This document shows positions 9,945 to 19,193 of a stretch of 22,062 nt of DNA, one piece after another; positions within the stretch are counted from its first letter, which is position 1, and the number at the start of each line of letters is the position of its first letter. The DNA lies in NCBI RefSeq assembly GCF_004359215.1, contig NC_090616.1, positions 2,364,431 to 2,386,492 on the forward strand, written 5' to 3'. The DNA is from Bremia lactucae (lineage: Eukaryota; Oomycota; Peronosporomycetes; Peronosporales; Peronosporaceae). The notes beneath the pieces were generated by a model that was not told where the DNA came from, made no database searches, and saw only the letters and a program-made list of their open reading frames with translations. The position numbers and the translations under genes are program-made.

Positions 9945-9969
9945 AACGAATTTAAAATGTAAATTCGTT
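9945..9969. repeat. Perfect 10-bp stem-loop beside the element III polypurine tract
   Basis: AACGAATTTA, a five-base loop aaatg, then TAAATTCGTT. It ends three bases before the purine run at 9972. Confidence 0.8.
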
Positions 9970-9971
9970 TT

Positions 9972-9984
9972 AAAAGGGGGGGGG
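9972..9984 (+). other. Polypurine tract of element III
   Basis: Thirteen purines (aaaaggggggggg) directly abut the TG of the LTR at 9985, marking it as the 3' LTR of a plus-strand element. Confidence 0.8.
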
Positions 9985-10516
9985 TGAAACGGACTAAAGT
10001 TGCACTAATGTTACGCAGTCCCTGTTAAGTACACTTGGTCTACTTAAGGTGAGGTCAATTACTTAAATAAAGTAATTGAACCCAGCACTCGAGTGTGAAT
10101 CACAATTTTGACCAGCCCTTGTGTATGTGATGCGCATAGGTGCATTCACATTAGGAGGAATGATGGCTAGCGTCATCTGTTACGCGAGATATCTAGAAAG
10201 ATATGCTTGCAATACATATTAAGTGTTATCTATAGAGATGACATTTTGATTGGTAAAAATAGGTATTTAGATTCTATACGATTTAATATGAATCAGTCTG
10301 AAAACTACTTCCTACTGAAAAAGTGTGCGCGATGAGCCGGATTACCGCTTCCGTGACGACGCTTTACTAAATTACTTAGTGCGTTGGGTGAGGTCGCTAA
10401 CGCGCTCACCATAACTACCTCACTGCACGCGAGAGTAGACGGTCAAACCGCTTTCTCGTTGTGCTAGAGTGTGTATCTAAGTTGAGCGTGGCTGCATTGC
10501 GACGTGCCCGCCTACA
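9985..10516 (+). mobile_element. LTR family 2, 3' LTR of element III
   Basis: This 532-bp LTR begins TGAAACGGACTAAAG and ends CGCCTACA. It aligns from end to end with the solo LTR at 17639-18200, including a shared run through agtgttatctatagagatga. It has a stem-loop at about 10185-10212 (ATATCT agaa AGATAT) that is kept with a changed base pair in the other copy. The bases just outside are TTGAT (10517-10521), the expected target-site copy if the 5' LTR can be found. Confidence 0.88.
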
Positions 10517-10719
10517 TTGATGGTTGACATGGGCGGTTTCCAAAATGAATTGCGAGAACGAGAAGATTCCGCCAGAAGACGATAGCGCCAGACTAATTTC
10601 CGATAGATTGCATCAGCCTAGCCTGCCACGTTTACCCCTCCTACTCAATATATTCATTCTCTATTTTATTGCATTCGACTTGAGCTCCACTGTTAGCCAC
10701 GGGCCGGGTCTGTCACGTT

Positions 10720-11079
10720 CATGCATTGGATTTGCAAGAAAAAGAACGGCCTACTTCTCTCTACGACGGAGGCTGAGTTTACTGCAGCATCTCATGCCGA
10801 ACACAATATGAGGGCTCCGTGAACTTATACCATTAGCAATTTTTGGTTTGTCGAGCCGATGATCATGATGCTAGACAACCAGGCAGCCCAAAAGCAGCTG
10901 GAGTCCGAGGACATTACGTCAATATTTTGAGCACGTGAACATCTGAGTCAAGTCTATGCACGACTTCGCAAACGAGGGATTGCCAAGCCTTTTAATGTCG
11001 ATATACGACTGAAGAAGGCCGGCCTTCTCATCAACGCTGATAAGAAACCATTTAATCTGACGGCCACTCTCCTTTAATT
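10720..11079 (+). pseudogene. Ty1/copia RNase H fragment
   Basis: A frame from about 10720 reads WICKKKNGLLLSTTEAEFTA, the hallmark of the copia RNase H active-site region (S-T-x-E-A-E). It is followed near 10870 by MLDNQAAQKQLESEDIT, the catalytic Asp segment, and then RLRKRGIAKPFNVDIRLKKA and LLINADKKPF close to the end of Pol. Two in-frame stops (about 10818 and 10927) and the lack of RT upstream show a dead fragment. It is the only Ty1/copia sequence I see. The AT-rich 11080-11232 shows no gene and no recognisable LTR. Confidence 0.85.
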
Positions 11080-11232
11080 ATATAATGAATAATACTTTTA
11101 TTAAATTCGTAATTCTATTCGTAAGCCTAAATCGTAAATTAATATTTTCTTAATCATTTACATTTTCTTCATCACATAATATATAATATACATTTACTGT
11201 CGCAAGAATTAACAATTTCATCATAGGCCCAA

Positions 11233-11622
11233 TGTAACGGGGCACTGCCGACTTGTACTGCTTCAGGTACAAGTCCACTCCGCACTGCTTCAGTGCGAGT
11301 GGTGCCTCCCGTAACTTCACGTACACTAGTACGCGCAGAGGAAGACTTTCTTTGAAACGCTTGCTTTAAAAAAATGGCTAAAATTAAACTGTATTTAATA
11401 TAATTAAGTTCTTCTGTTTCTATCTATTTGATACTTACTTGGTTATAAACAAGTACAAAACATGTAATAAAGTCTTATCTGTCTGTCTCTTTGCGCGCGT
11501 CTAGTGCTGACGGAACCGCGGAGAAAGTAGATATAATGGCCTATATCCACCAATGGATAAGCTTTTCGAATATTACTATGTTAAGTAATATTCCTTAAAT
11601 ATTATCTGTTGTGATTTTCTAA
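11233..11622 (-). mobile_element. Family-1 LTR, interrupted on its right side
   Basis: Starts TGTAACGGGGCACTGCCGAC and follows the 17032-17473 LTR for about 390 bp through the shared ttgcgcgcgtctagtgctga and accaatggataagc segments. The last 50-70 bp, with the CCCCGTTACA end, are missing; at 11623 a different LTR begins with TGTAATTA. The third-family element apparently inserted here; TCTAA (11618-11622) is the candidate target site. Confidence 0.8.
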
Positions 11623-12176
11623 TGTAATTAAGGGTGTGTGATGGTGTACCAAAGTTCAAAAGGGATCTAACGACGACTCGTAAGGAATAATTGTAGCCGA
11701 GCTACCTCGCTTCTAAAGTCAGAGGAAGACTTTCAGACTCAGAGAGTCACTTTTTTTATTAAACTAATGGGTTTGACAATTCAGGGAGTCGAACAAGCTA
11801 TTAAAGCTTAAGGAATTCTAGTTCCAGGGATTCAGGGGTTCGTAGAACCAAGTGGCAACTCGTGCCCAAGAGGATATACCTTAAGAAAGGCTTCTATCTC
11901 TTACAGATCAATGCGCAGGCCTTAGGAAGGCACTTAACGCTTTAAGATCAAAAAGGGAACTGCACTTTATCTAATAATTTAAATCTAAAACCTTACCCTA
12001 GCTAAATTAAAATAGATTTTGGCCGCCAGATTTATATTTGGCTGCGACCACATTTGTTACCTATAATAAATGGGATTTAAGTAACTAATTATTTTAAAAT
12101 TAGATAAAAGGGTATTTTACCCATAAAGTAAATGTACCACAACAACGGTTCTCCAACCGATGTGTGCCCCATTACA
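11623..12176 (-). mobile_element. LTR family 3, 3' LTR of minus-strand element V
   Basis: On the minus strand it begins TGTAATGGGGCACACATC and ends CACACCCTTAATTACA, 554 bp with TG...CA ends. It is preceded (in that orientation) by a purine tract at 12177-12188. It shares only its terminal bases with families 1 and 2. I see no second copy in the window. No gene is visible inside it. Confidence 0.75.
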
Positions 12177-12188
12177 CCCTCCCCCATC
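12177..12188 (-). other. Polypurine tract of element V
   Basis: Minus-strand GATGGGGGAGGG directly abuts the TGTAATGGGG LTR end, fixing the direction of element V as minus. Confidence 0.75.
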
Positions 12189-12287
12189 ATACTGTTGACA
12201 CCAAGTGACAACATTCGCTTTACTTCCTCTTTAAGGTTGGAACCTAAACAGCTAACCGTTTGGTTGTGTTTTCCATTCCTTTGTCTA

Positions 12288-13653
12288 ATGACAATCAAGC
12301 GTGAGTCACAGACTCTAAGCACCTTCCTCGACGGTGAGGGAATGGTGGACTTTGAAAGTCACTCTCAATCAGAGGAGGAGGAAAAAGAGCAACGTTCGCT
12401 CACGCCTTCTCTTCCGGACGAACGTCGGCGAGCCCCGAATCCGTTCCAGGAACGTGGTGCCGCTGATGTCTTAAGTGCATTGACCAGGACACGAAACCCT
12501 GAGTCCAACATTATTACAAATCCGCTCGATAAAGAGTAAGAGCAGATAATCCTCATAGAGGAAAGAGCTCGTCGTCGAGCTGCCGAAATAGCGAAAGCTA
12601 AGGCTCATTGTGAATATAGATTCACTCCGCTTAATGCAAACGAGCGTCTCAATGATATAGCGGGTCATAGCTTGGCCATCTAGATCTCTGGTGCTCGCTG
12701 CTCGCCGCGCTCTTCATGAGCAATACCTTACGCCGAAGGTAATGACGCGAAGCCAGTATCTGATTGACGCGTTCACGTGATCAAGCCCGTGGGGCTTCGG
12801 TGACCTCCATGAGGGAAATTCTGATCGTTTTGTTTCCAAGCGAAACAAGAACAGAAAACAAAGTCTCATTTGAGAAATGGGTTCACCGGGCCCGCAAACT
12901 CCGTAATATCTGGAATATCAGAGAGTCTGCGGATAGAGGTGATGTTCGCTTGGAACGGAAGTTTCGCTTCGACTTTGCTAAGCTAAAGACCAAAGGCCAG
13001 TTACGTTCGGCGTTTATGCCACAAAACGAAGAAAGGCCTAGCCAATATTTCAGTGCTTCGGTTGACCGTGCAACCAAGGATCAAAGCCGCACTGAGGCTT
13101 TAGATCCACCCAATCCCACGTTTAGCGGTGGGAAGCGTCGTTTGACGCGAGTTGACCCTGAGCTTGGCGCTTAAAAACGTCAACGGCGTACGGGAAATCT
13201 TGCCGAAGCGGTACCTCGAACTCCCAAGTGTTTTCAGAAGAGGGGTGCCCTAGCCACTTCACCGGATACTGTATTGACCCTCATGACGAAGTCACTTTAA
13301 AAGTTTCTCCACATGAAGCTGAAGGTCCCTCCGCGCATCAAGCAGCGCGGGAAGGAGCCAAAATTTCGGCGAAAGCATTTGATGCTCTATGACACGAGGT
13401 GCAACTTCTTCGTGAGGTCCTTGCTCGGGTTGAGAGGTCTTTTGAGGTGGTTCGGGACTGTCTTTCAACGCTGGAGCGTCAGCAGCCTCGTTTAAAGGGC
13501 CAGCTGGATATCCTGGTGAGGATGCAGCAATCTGCGGCACGACCGCCTGTCTCGGCGCAAGCGCCTCCAAGTCACGTGGGAAGGGTCCCGATATGGCTTA
13601 AGCAAGCCAACGTAAAACACTGGGTGTGTACGCAGCTTGCTAGGAAGGTGTAG
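12288..13653 (+). pseudogene. Antisense ORF of element V (convergent with pol), decayed
   Basis: Plus-strand pieces lie between the polypurine tract and the integrase end of a minus-strand element. ATG 12288 is the first in-frame start outside the LTR. The N-terminal piece is acidic (DFESHSQSEEEEKEQRSL) and runs past a stop at 12537-12539 into EERARRRAAEIAKAKAH, ending at about 12681. In a new frame, 12764-13174 holds KVSFEKWVHRARKLRNIWNI, a Trp-centred basic stretch possibly equivalent to the motif in elements I and II, and KFRFDFAKLKTKGQLRSAF. After another shift, 13270-13653 is coiled-coil-like (EVQLLREVLARVERSFEVV) with a Pro/Ala-rich linker. Its last 160 bases overlap the integrase C-terminus on the other strand. 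Function unknown. Confidence 0.6.
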
Positions 13654-14940
13654 CGTAAAAGCTAGGCCCTTCTTGGCCACGACCGTAAATGGTCCAATAA
13701 AGCGCGGGCGCAATTTGGTCTTGAAGACCGCAAAAAACAAGTTGGTAGTTAGGTTTCTAGCGTTTAGTAAAACTCGGTCTCCGACCATATAAAAATTAAT
13801 ACAGCTTCTGCCTTTGGCATCTGCTTGTTCTTTTTGTTTGTCTTGGCGATCAGCACTCGTACCCCTTACATGCCTTAAGCCACTAAATCGCGTCGCGAGA
13901 AACTCGCTTACTTGTTTACGAACGTAACAAGGCTAATATCAGCAAGCCATTCGGCTAATTCTCCCCTACCAAGCCCTGAACCACGCAGTGGTATCGTTAG
14001 TGGAACGCGCGGGTGGGTAAGACCGTTTATATAGAACAGAGTATAGCCTGTAGAGGCATGAACAGCGTTATTTAACGCAAATTACACTACTGTGAGCATG
14101 GAGCTCCAGCACTTTGGTGTCTGAGCACACACGCTGCGTAAAACGTCTTCAACGACGCGATTGACACGTTCGGTTTGACCATCGGTCTGCGGATGGTCCG
14201 CAGTGGACATATCCAATCCGGTACCAAGCACACGGAAAATTGATTTCCAGAAGTTACCCAAGAAACGGGGATCCCGATCAGAGACAATTGCCACTGGCAA
14301 ACCATATTGTCGAAGCACACGATCGATAAACAGCTTAGTTGTACCCTCTCCATCAATGGAATCCGGCACGGCCGCTAAGTGAGCCATTTAGCTCAAACGG
14401 TCAACAAATACCACTAAACCGGAGTTACCGGCTGAATCTTTCGGTAGCCCTAAAACAAAATCCATACTATTGGACTCCCAGCATCCTATGTTGACGGGAA
14501 GACTCGCCAGTGGCGCAGCAGCATGTACCGAGGGTTTAAGCCGTTGGCACGTTTGGCATGTGCTAACATATGTGCAGACCCATTTATAAAGTTTGGGCCA
14601 CCAATAACTCTGGCTGATAGAGCCGTAGGTCTTTTCCTTACCGAGATGACCACCAAGGATAGTATCGTGTGCCTCATAGAGGATCCGGTACTTCAAATTA
14701 TCATCATGAGGAACAACGACACGCGGAGGGTCCGCGATGTCTGTGCAATAAAGCAACAGGTCGTTATCGATAGAAAATCGATGTAACCATGCACGCAAAC
14801 GTGCTGGCAAATTAATACCCGAATCCGAGTTCTTTAAGGCTCTTAGCAGAGCTACACACTCTTCATCCTTGGCGTAAGCCGAACATATTAATTCAGGAAT
14901 AGGCGACGAGATAGTCGTTAAATGAGAAAGCTCATAATCC
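13492..14940 (-). pseudogene. Integrase with RNase H tail, element V (nearly complete, broken)
   Basis: From the RNase H tail (YELSHLTTISSPIPELICSA, about 14930) the frame runs through the zinc domain (ILYEAHDTILGGHLGKEKT, then CQTCQR) and the catalytic core with SMDFVLGLPKD (first Asp). A single TAA (14388-14390) interrupts DRLS-MAHL, after which the same frame continues with VSDRDPRFLGNFWKS (second Asp) and TADHPQTDGQTERVNRV (Glu). A stop at 14082 and frame changes precede the C-terminal piece (13788-13492) with MVGDRVLLNARNL, RPRFIGPF and HPVFYVGLLKPY. The catalytic D-D-E residues and HHCC ligands are all visible, so this copy decayed recently compared with element I. Integrase would insert the cDNA into host DNA. 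Confidence 0.88.
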
Positions 14941-15279
14941 GGCCCATAACATGCCGCTTGGGGTGCTAACCGCTGTAAGCGGGTAATCACTAGCTCGCAT
15001 GAGCAATTGGTAGTAACCATCGACTAAGTCCAATGCACTGTAAATTGTACATCCCACCATATTGTTCTGAAGAACATCCTTTTTAGAAATGGGGGTTTGT
15101 GCTGGTATAGTGACAGCATTAGGCTTATTATAAGCATGTACAATGCGCCATTTACCATTTGGCTTTTTGACACAAATTGTCGGTGTCGAATGAGGAGATC
15201 TGCCTCGGACGCGGCCCTCCATGTCCGAGCACGAATGCCTCAAACTGCTCCAACTGAGCAACATGTTGCTCAGGAGGAC
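14940..15279 (-). pseudogene. N-terminal reverse transcriptase fragment, element V
   Basis: The frame emerging from the N gap reads SPHSTPTICVKKPNGKWRIV, then AQTPISKKDVLQNNMVG, YSALDLVDGYYQLLMRASDY and PLTAVSTPSGMLW. This is the fingers/palm start of RT, including the first catalytic Asp (ALDLVDG). It then jumps straight to the RNase H tail near 14940, so the Y-x-D-D motif, thumb, connection and most of RNase H have been deleted. A different internal deletion from that in element I. Confidence 0.85.
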
Positions 15280-15379
15280 NNNNNNNNNNNNNNNNNNNNN
15301 NNNNNNNNNNNNNNNNNNNNNNNNNNNNNNNNNNNNNNNNNNNNNNNNNNNNNNNNNNNNNNNNNNNNNNNNNNNNNNN
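15280..15379. other. Assembly gap of 100 N
   Basis: Exactly 100 N, a length commonly used for a gap of unknown size. It sits between RT of element V and protease of element VI. In element I about 0.7 kb separates the equivalent points. Confidence 0.99.
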
Positions 15380-16049
15380 TCACATGGCCATCCGATGAAC
15401 AAGTGGCAGGCATCTTTACGGATTGATGCTGCCAGCTGATCCGTGGCTCATAATTTCTAAGCCAAAGTAGACCTAGAATGACATCAAATTTGTCATCCAA
15501 ATCCAATACGATATAATTATCATCGTACTGTAAATCTTTTAACGTATAGTTAAGTTTCAATACGCGTTTCATTACTGTTATCGACGGGCCTGTCGCTAGA
15601 CGCACCGTCATCCTCGTTGGAGGGATGTCGCGCTCAACAATTTTGAGCCTACGAATCTCTAGCGACTGGCGACGAATAAAGTTATTCGAAGCTCCAAAGT
15701 CCACTTGGGCTCTACGAGACAAATCATTTGTCACTTTTGACTTCAAAGTGATGAGGGATACCTCATCACCAGCTGCAGAGACACATAATGATTGTGTGTC
15801 TGGAGCAACTTTAGTCAAGAGATTTGCAAATTCTCTTGAGGTTGCTGGATCAGTAGGGTGTTGCGCCCCTACTGACCCCGACCGTTTTTTTGGCGGTCCG
15901 CCTCGCTGTTGCAATTTCGCAACAACGTCGGACCCGCGACCATTGCCTTTTTTGGCATTCGGTCCATAATTACGTTCAGTGCCTCTCGGTATGGGGCGTG
16001 GAGCACTGCACGCATGAGCGTAGTGTCCTAACTTTTGATAGCGATTGCA
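15380..16049 (-). pseudogene. Gag zinc knuckle and protease, element VI
   Basis: The minus-strand frame from 16049 begins with CNRYQKLGHYAHAC, a CCHC zinc knuckle whose second Cys is Tyr (16008-16049). A basic linker (QQRGGPPKKRSGS) follows, then the protease, with residues identical to element I including VDFGASNNFIRR and VILGLLWLRNYEP. The frame stays open into the N gap after SSDGHV. Bases 15380-15866 equal 1-487 in inverse orientation. The zinc knuckle would bind element RNA; its loss and the D-F-G triad make activity doubtful. A one-base frame change separates it from the upstream gag. Confidence 0.85.
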
Positions 16050-16981
16050 TTCCGCAATCGCTTATTGTTCGAAAAGCGAGGTTTCTCACGCTCGACATAA
16101 GAGTGGTCCATAGGTTCTAGACCTCCAAGCTCGTGTCGTCTTGGAGGACGATACGATGGCGAACTAGCTCGAGTCTGTCTCAAGCTAAAGTCCTCCTGTT
16201 CTGCAGCGTATATTGCTTCTTCAAGCGTATTCAGTTCCAAGTGGAACAGGTTAGTCTTCACGTACCATCCGTAAGACCTTGCATGAACACCGTAATGAGG
16301 GTGCTCATGAAATGGCTTGTTTGTGATACATCTCGCTAAGAGTCGTATGTGTTGGGCATAAGCGTGAACATTACGCTTGTCTTGCTTGTGTTTTAGAAGC
16401 TCTGATCGAGCTCTGAACTCAGCCCAAGGCGGTTCAAACGTCTGTTTGAGCAGGGCTTTAAAAGCCTCTAGCGACCCAAAGACATATGAGTCGCGCAACT
16501 TAATGCCTAGTGCCAAATTTTGGCACGACCTGCCAAATTTGACTGAGAAAATACGACTTGCATTTTTTCGTCGACGATATGATGAACCTTTATGGCATCG
16601 TCCAACTCGACAAACCATCTTAAGACGGAGTCTTCTCCGACTCCCCCATATAGAGATGTCAATCCTTAAGGTTTCGGGACGACGCGTGTGCGTCATTCCA
16701 GGTGCAGGGGTCTGTACATGTTAAAACCTCAAAAATTCTGCCTGTTGAGAGCCTTGCTGATTAAGCAAGGCTTCCTTCTCTGTCGCCTCATCAAGTTTAT
16801 GTTGTATGAACTTGGCGATAGCTGAATGGAGGGCATCTTTGTCCAAACCGGAGAGCATGGCCAAGATGGCATCATTCCCTACGGTCAAACTCATTCGTTC
16901 GACCGCACTCCTTTCTATGTGACTAAGAAAGTGAGAATTATCACGCGAAACGTGATGCGAATTTACGTTATTATTCAACAT
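16028..16981 (-). pseudogene. Gag capsid-like region, element VI
   Basis: The start matches the gag starts at 21295 and 21743: ATG at 16981-16979, leading to HHVSRDNSHFLSHIERSAVE and MSLTVGNDAILAMLSGLDKD. A TAA near 16721 follows AEFLRF, after which the same frame reopens as TPAPGMTHTRRPETL. Around 16640-16520 the family-typical residues (RWFVELDDAIK, MQVVFSQSNLAGRAK) are in the +1 frame, and the original frame returns at SYVFGSLEAFKALLKQTFEP, the Retrotrans_gag core, continuing to LNTLEEAIYAAEQEDFSLRQ. So one nonsense and two compensating frameshifts. An in-frame ATG at 17014 is less likely because it lies in sequence that is leader in the other two copies. Confidence 0.88.
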
Positions 16982-17017
16982 GTTAGATGATAGAACCGTG
17001 GTCTTTGGACGCATTTC

Positions 17018-17029
17018 AGAGTGCTACCA
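17018..17029 (-). other. Primer-binding site, element VI
   Basis: Minus-strand TGGTAGCACTCT begins two bases after the LTR end. TGG pairs with the CCA end of a tRNA. The first eight bases agree with the 3' end of many eukaryotic initiator-Met tRNAs; the rest do not clearly match, so the primer is unassigned. Confidence 0.7.
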
Positions 17030-17031
17030 GG

Positions 17032-17473
17032 TGTAACGGGGCACTGCCGACTTATACTGTTTCAGCACAAGTCCACTTCGCACTGCTTTAGTGCGAGAGG
17101 TGCCTCACGTAATTTCACGTACACTTGTACGTGCAGAGGAGAACTCTCTTTAAATACTTGCTTTAAAAAGGGTTAAAAGGAAACCGTATTAAATATAAGT
17201 AAATTCTTCTGTTTCTATCAATTTAATACTTTCTTAGTTATAAAATAATACAAAACATGTAATAAAGTCTTATCTGTCTCTCTCTTTGCGCGCATCTAGT
17301 GATGACTGGACCGCGGAGCAAGTAGATATAATGGTATATATCTACCAATGGATAAGCCTTCCGAATATTATTATGAAAAGTAGTATACTCCAAAAATTAT
17401 CTACATTTTTCAGATAATATATTGATTGACAACGTTTAAGTGTTAATTTCATGTAACGATACACCCTGTTACA
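17032..17473 (-). mobile_element. LTR family 1, 5' LTR of element VI
   Basis: 442 bp. Read on the minus strand it begins TGTAACAGGGTGT and ends GCCCCGTTACA, followed by CC and the primer-binding site. Same length as 3777-4218. Two perfect stem-loops are kept (17078-17096 and 17116-17133); the third is damaged. Outside flank is GTGTA (17474-17478), which does not match CCCAA left of the family-1 LTR at 11233, so those two LTRs are not shown to be a pair. Confidence 0.9.
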
Positions 17474-17638
17474 GTGTACGTGAAAAAAAATAGTCGAGTC
17501 ACCCCATATTTTCGCTGTGGTCAGTGTAGGTTGACACGAACTGTCATCAGAAAAAGCAAGTGGTGCCCCGTTATAGCTTATAAAAATTACATGGGTGCGT
17601 TTATGGGCAAAATATTATTTACATTGAATTGCCGATAC
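17474..17638 (+). other. Spacer with a small CxxC-containing ORF
   Basis: A plus-strand frame from 17474 reads VTPYFRCGQCRLTRTVIRKS, with one CxxC pair and a basic stretch faintly like the zinc-ribbon start of ISXO2/Merlin-type transposases. It runs into the solo LTR; skipping that LTR, the frame meets a stop at 18209-18211. Too short to call. Confidence 0.2.
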
Positions 17639-18200
17639 TGTAACGGGCTAAAGTTGCCCTAATGCTACACAGTACCCGCTAAGTACACTTGGTGTACTTA
17701 AGGGGATAGTCAATAACTAAATTATAGTAATTAGACCCAGCACTCGGGTGTGGTGCACATTTGTGACCAACCCTTGTGTATGTGATGCACATGGGTGCAT
17801 TCACATTAGGAGGGATGACGCCCAGCGGCATCCGTGATGACGGCTAGCGTCATCCGTTGCGCGAGGTATCTAGAAAGATACGCTCGCAATACATATTAAG
17901 TGTTATCTATAGAGATGACATTTTGATTGGTAAAAATAGGTATTTATATTTTATACGATTAAATATTAATCAGTCTGAAAACTACTTCCTACTTGATAAG
18001 TGCGCACGAGGAGCCGGATTACCGCTCCCGTGACGACATTTAATTATTAATCACAGTACTTAGTGTGTTGAGTGAGGTCGCCAATGCGCCCACCACAACT
18101 AGCTCACTGTACGCAAGAGAAGCAGGTTAAATCGCTTCCTCGCTGTGCTAGGGTGTGTGTCTAAGTAGAGCGTGGCCGCATTACAACGTGTCCGCCTACA
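17639..18200 (+). mobile_element. Solo LTR, family 2, with 5-bp target-site duplication
   Basis: 562 bp from TGTAACGGGCTAAAG to CCGCCTACA, flanked by GATAC at 17634-17638 and again at 18201-18205. Perfect flanking repeats with no internal region show a full element inserted here and later recombined between its LTRs. Compared with 9985-10516 it carries a 22-bp tandem duplication. Orientation is inferred from the polypurine tract of the other copy. Confidence 0.92.
17814..17857. repeat. 22-bp tandem duplication inside the solo LTR
   Basis: Two adjacent 22-bp units, each beginning gatgacg and ending catccgt, differing at a few bases (ccc versus gct in the middle). The related LTR at 9985-10516 has one unit. 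Confidence 0.8.
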
Positions 18201-19193
18201 GATACTGTCGATGAAAGTAGAAAGCTACTGAGCATAACAGCGCTTATGTACGGCTAAGAGGGGACATACACGATGACCTTGATATATACAGCACTTAAGC
18301 TGACTTGTGTATCATTCCAGGTTAAAATAGTACTGCTCGTAAACATGTGCAGCGTATCTGCTTAAAAAACAAATTTGATGCATTTTCATCTGTTGAACTC
18401 ATGAACAATAACAATCATATATCTTAATTAAAAAGAAATTGAACTATACTTTAATGAAGCATCAGAGAAGACCAAATGTTTGAAGACTATAACTATTAGC
18501 AAAAAAGGAAGTAAGCCAAAAGTCGCTTTCACACCATTGCAGGACTCAAGCAGTCCCGAATTTTAGACGCTTTTGACAATGTAATGCATTATGACGCAAA
18601 GCTAAAACGGCAGTCTTGAGTGACTTAACTCGTCTAGACGTCATGATGACAAAATGTAAGACCAGATTCTTTACGCACAATTTAAATAAGCAATAATTTA
18701 TACGGCGCTTACTGGGATGACTGCTCATATATAATGCAAACCATAAAAAAATACCCCATGCGATTAAGGTTTCGACAGAGTGCGAAAGCAACCAAATCTT
18801 ATATTGATAAACCACCAATTGCCTTCGCTTCGGCGCAGTTGTCGTAACTGCATCGGCTAGTACAAGAGTCGCGATAGTTCATTCGCCTTTGCTTTGACAT
18901 TTCTTGTGAATAAAATTAGTGCTCTACTTGAAGTCGCATGTTTAAATTTGCCCGTTGCTCATATCGTCGAAACCAAACAATAATCGTACAACTTCAATAA
19001 TCTAAGGGTTGCGTTTTTAGTATTTAATGCATCAAGCGTTTCAGTAGAATGGCACAGGGGTTTAATTCATCTCAGAATTAGAGCATTTAATTAATAGCTT
19101 TTTAGCGGCAATACAAAGTATTGATACAATGGAGTCCCCAAAACAAGGTGGATATATTATGGCAACTTTGTCGCCTACGCGCTCATTCTTTAC
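18201..19193. other. Intergenic stretch without a supported gene
   Basis: AT-rich sequence between the solo LTR and the methyltransferase gene. The longest ORF is a 90-aa minus-strand frame (18818-18546) with a hydrophobic N-terminal half (WGIFLWFALYM) and no recognisable domain or homologue in the window. I do not call it a gene. Confidence 0.5.

Noticed and set aside
15270..15440. ORFs that run through the N gap
   Set aside because: They are open only because N codons are not read as stops.
17032..17473. Pairing of this LTR with 11233-11622 as one element with target-site duplication
   Set aside because: The outer flanks GTGTA and CCCAA do not match, and a third-family LTR plus a gap intervene.
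18546..18818. 90-aa minus-strand ORF with hydrophobic N-terminal half as a secreted effector
   Set aside because: No clear signal-peptide layout, no RXLR-dEER or LFLAK motif; AT-rich sequence gives hydrophobic ORFs by chance.
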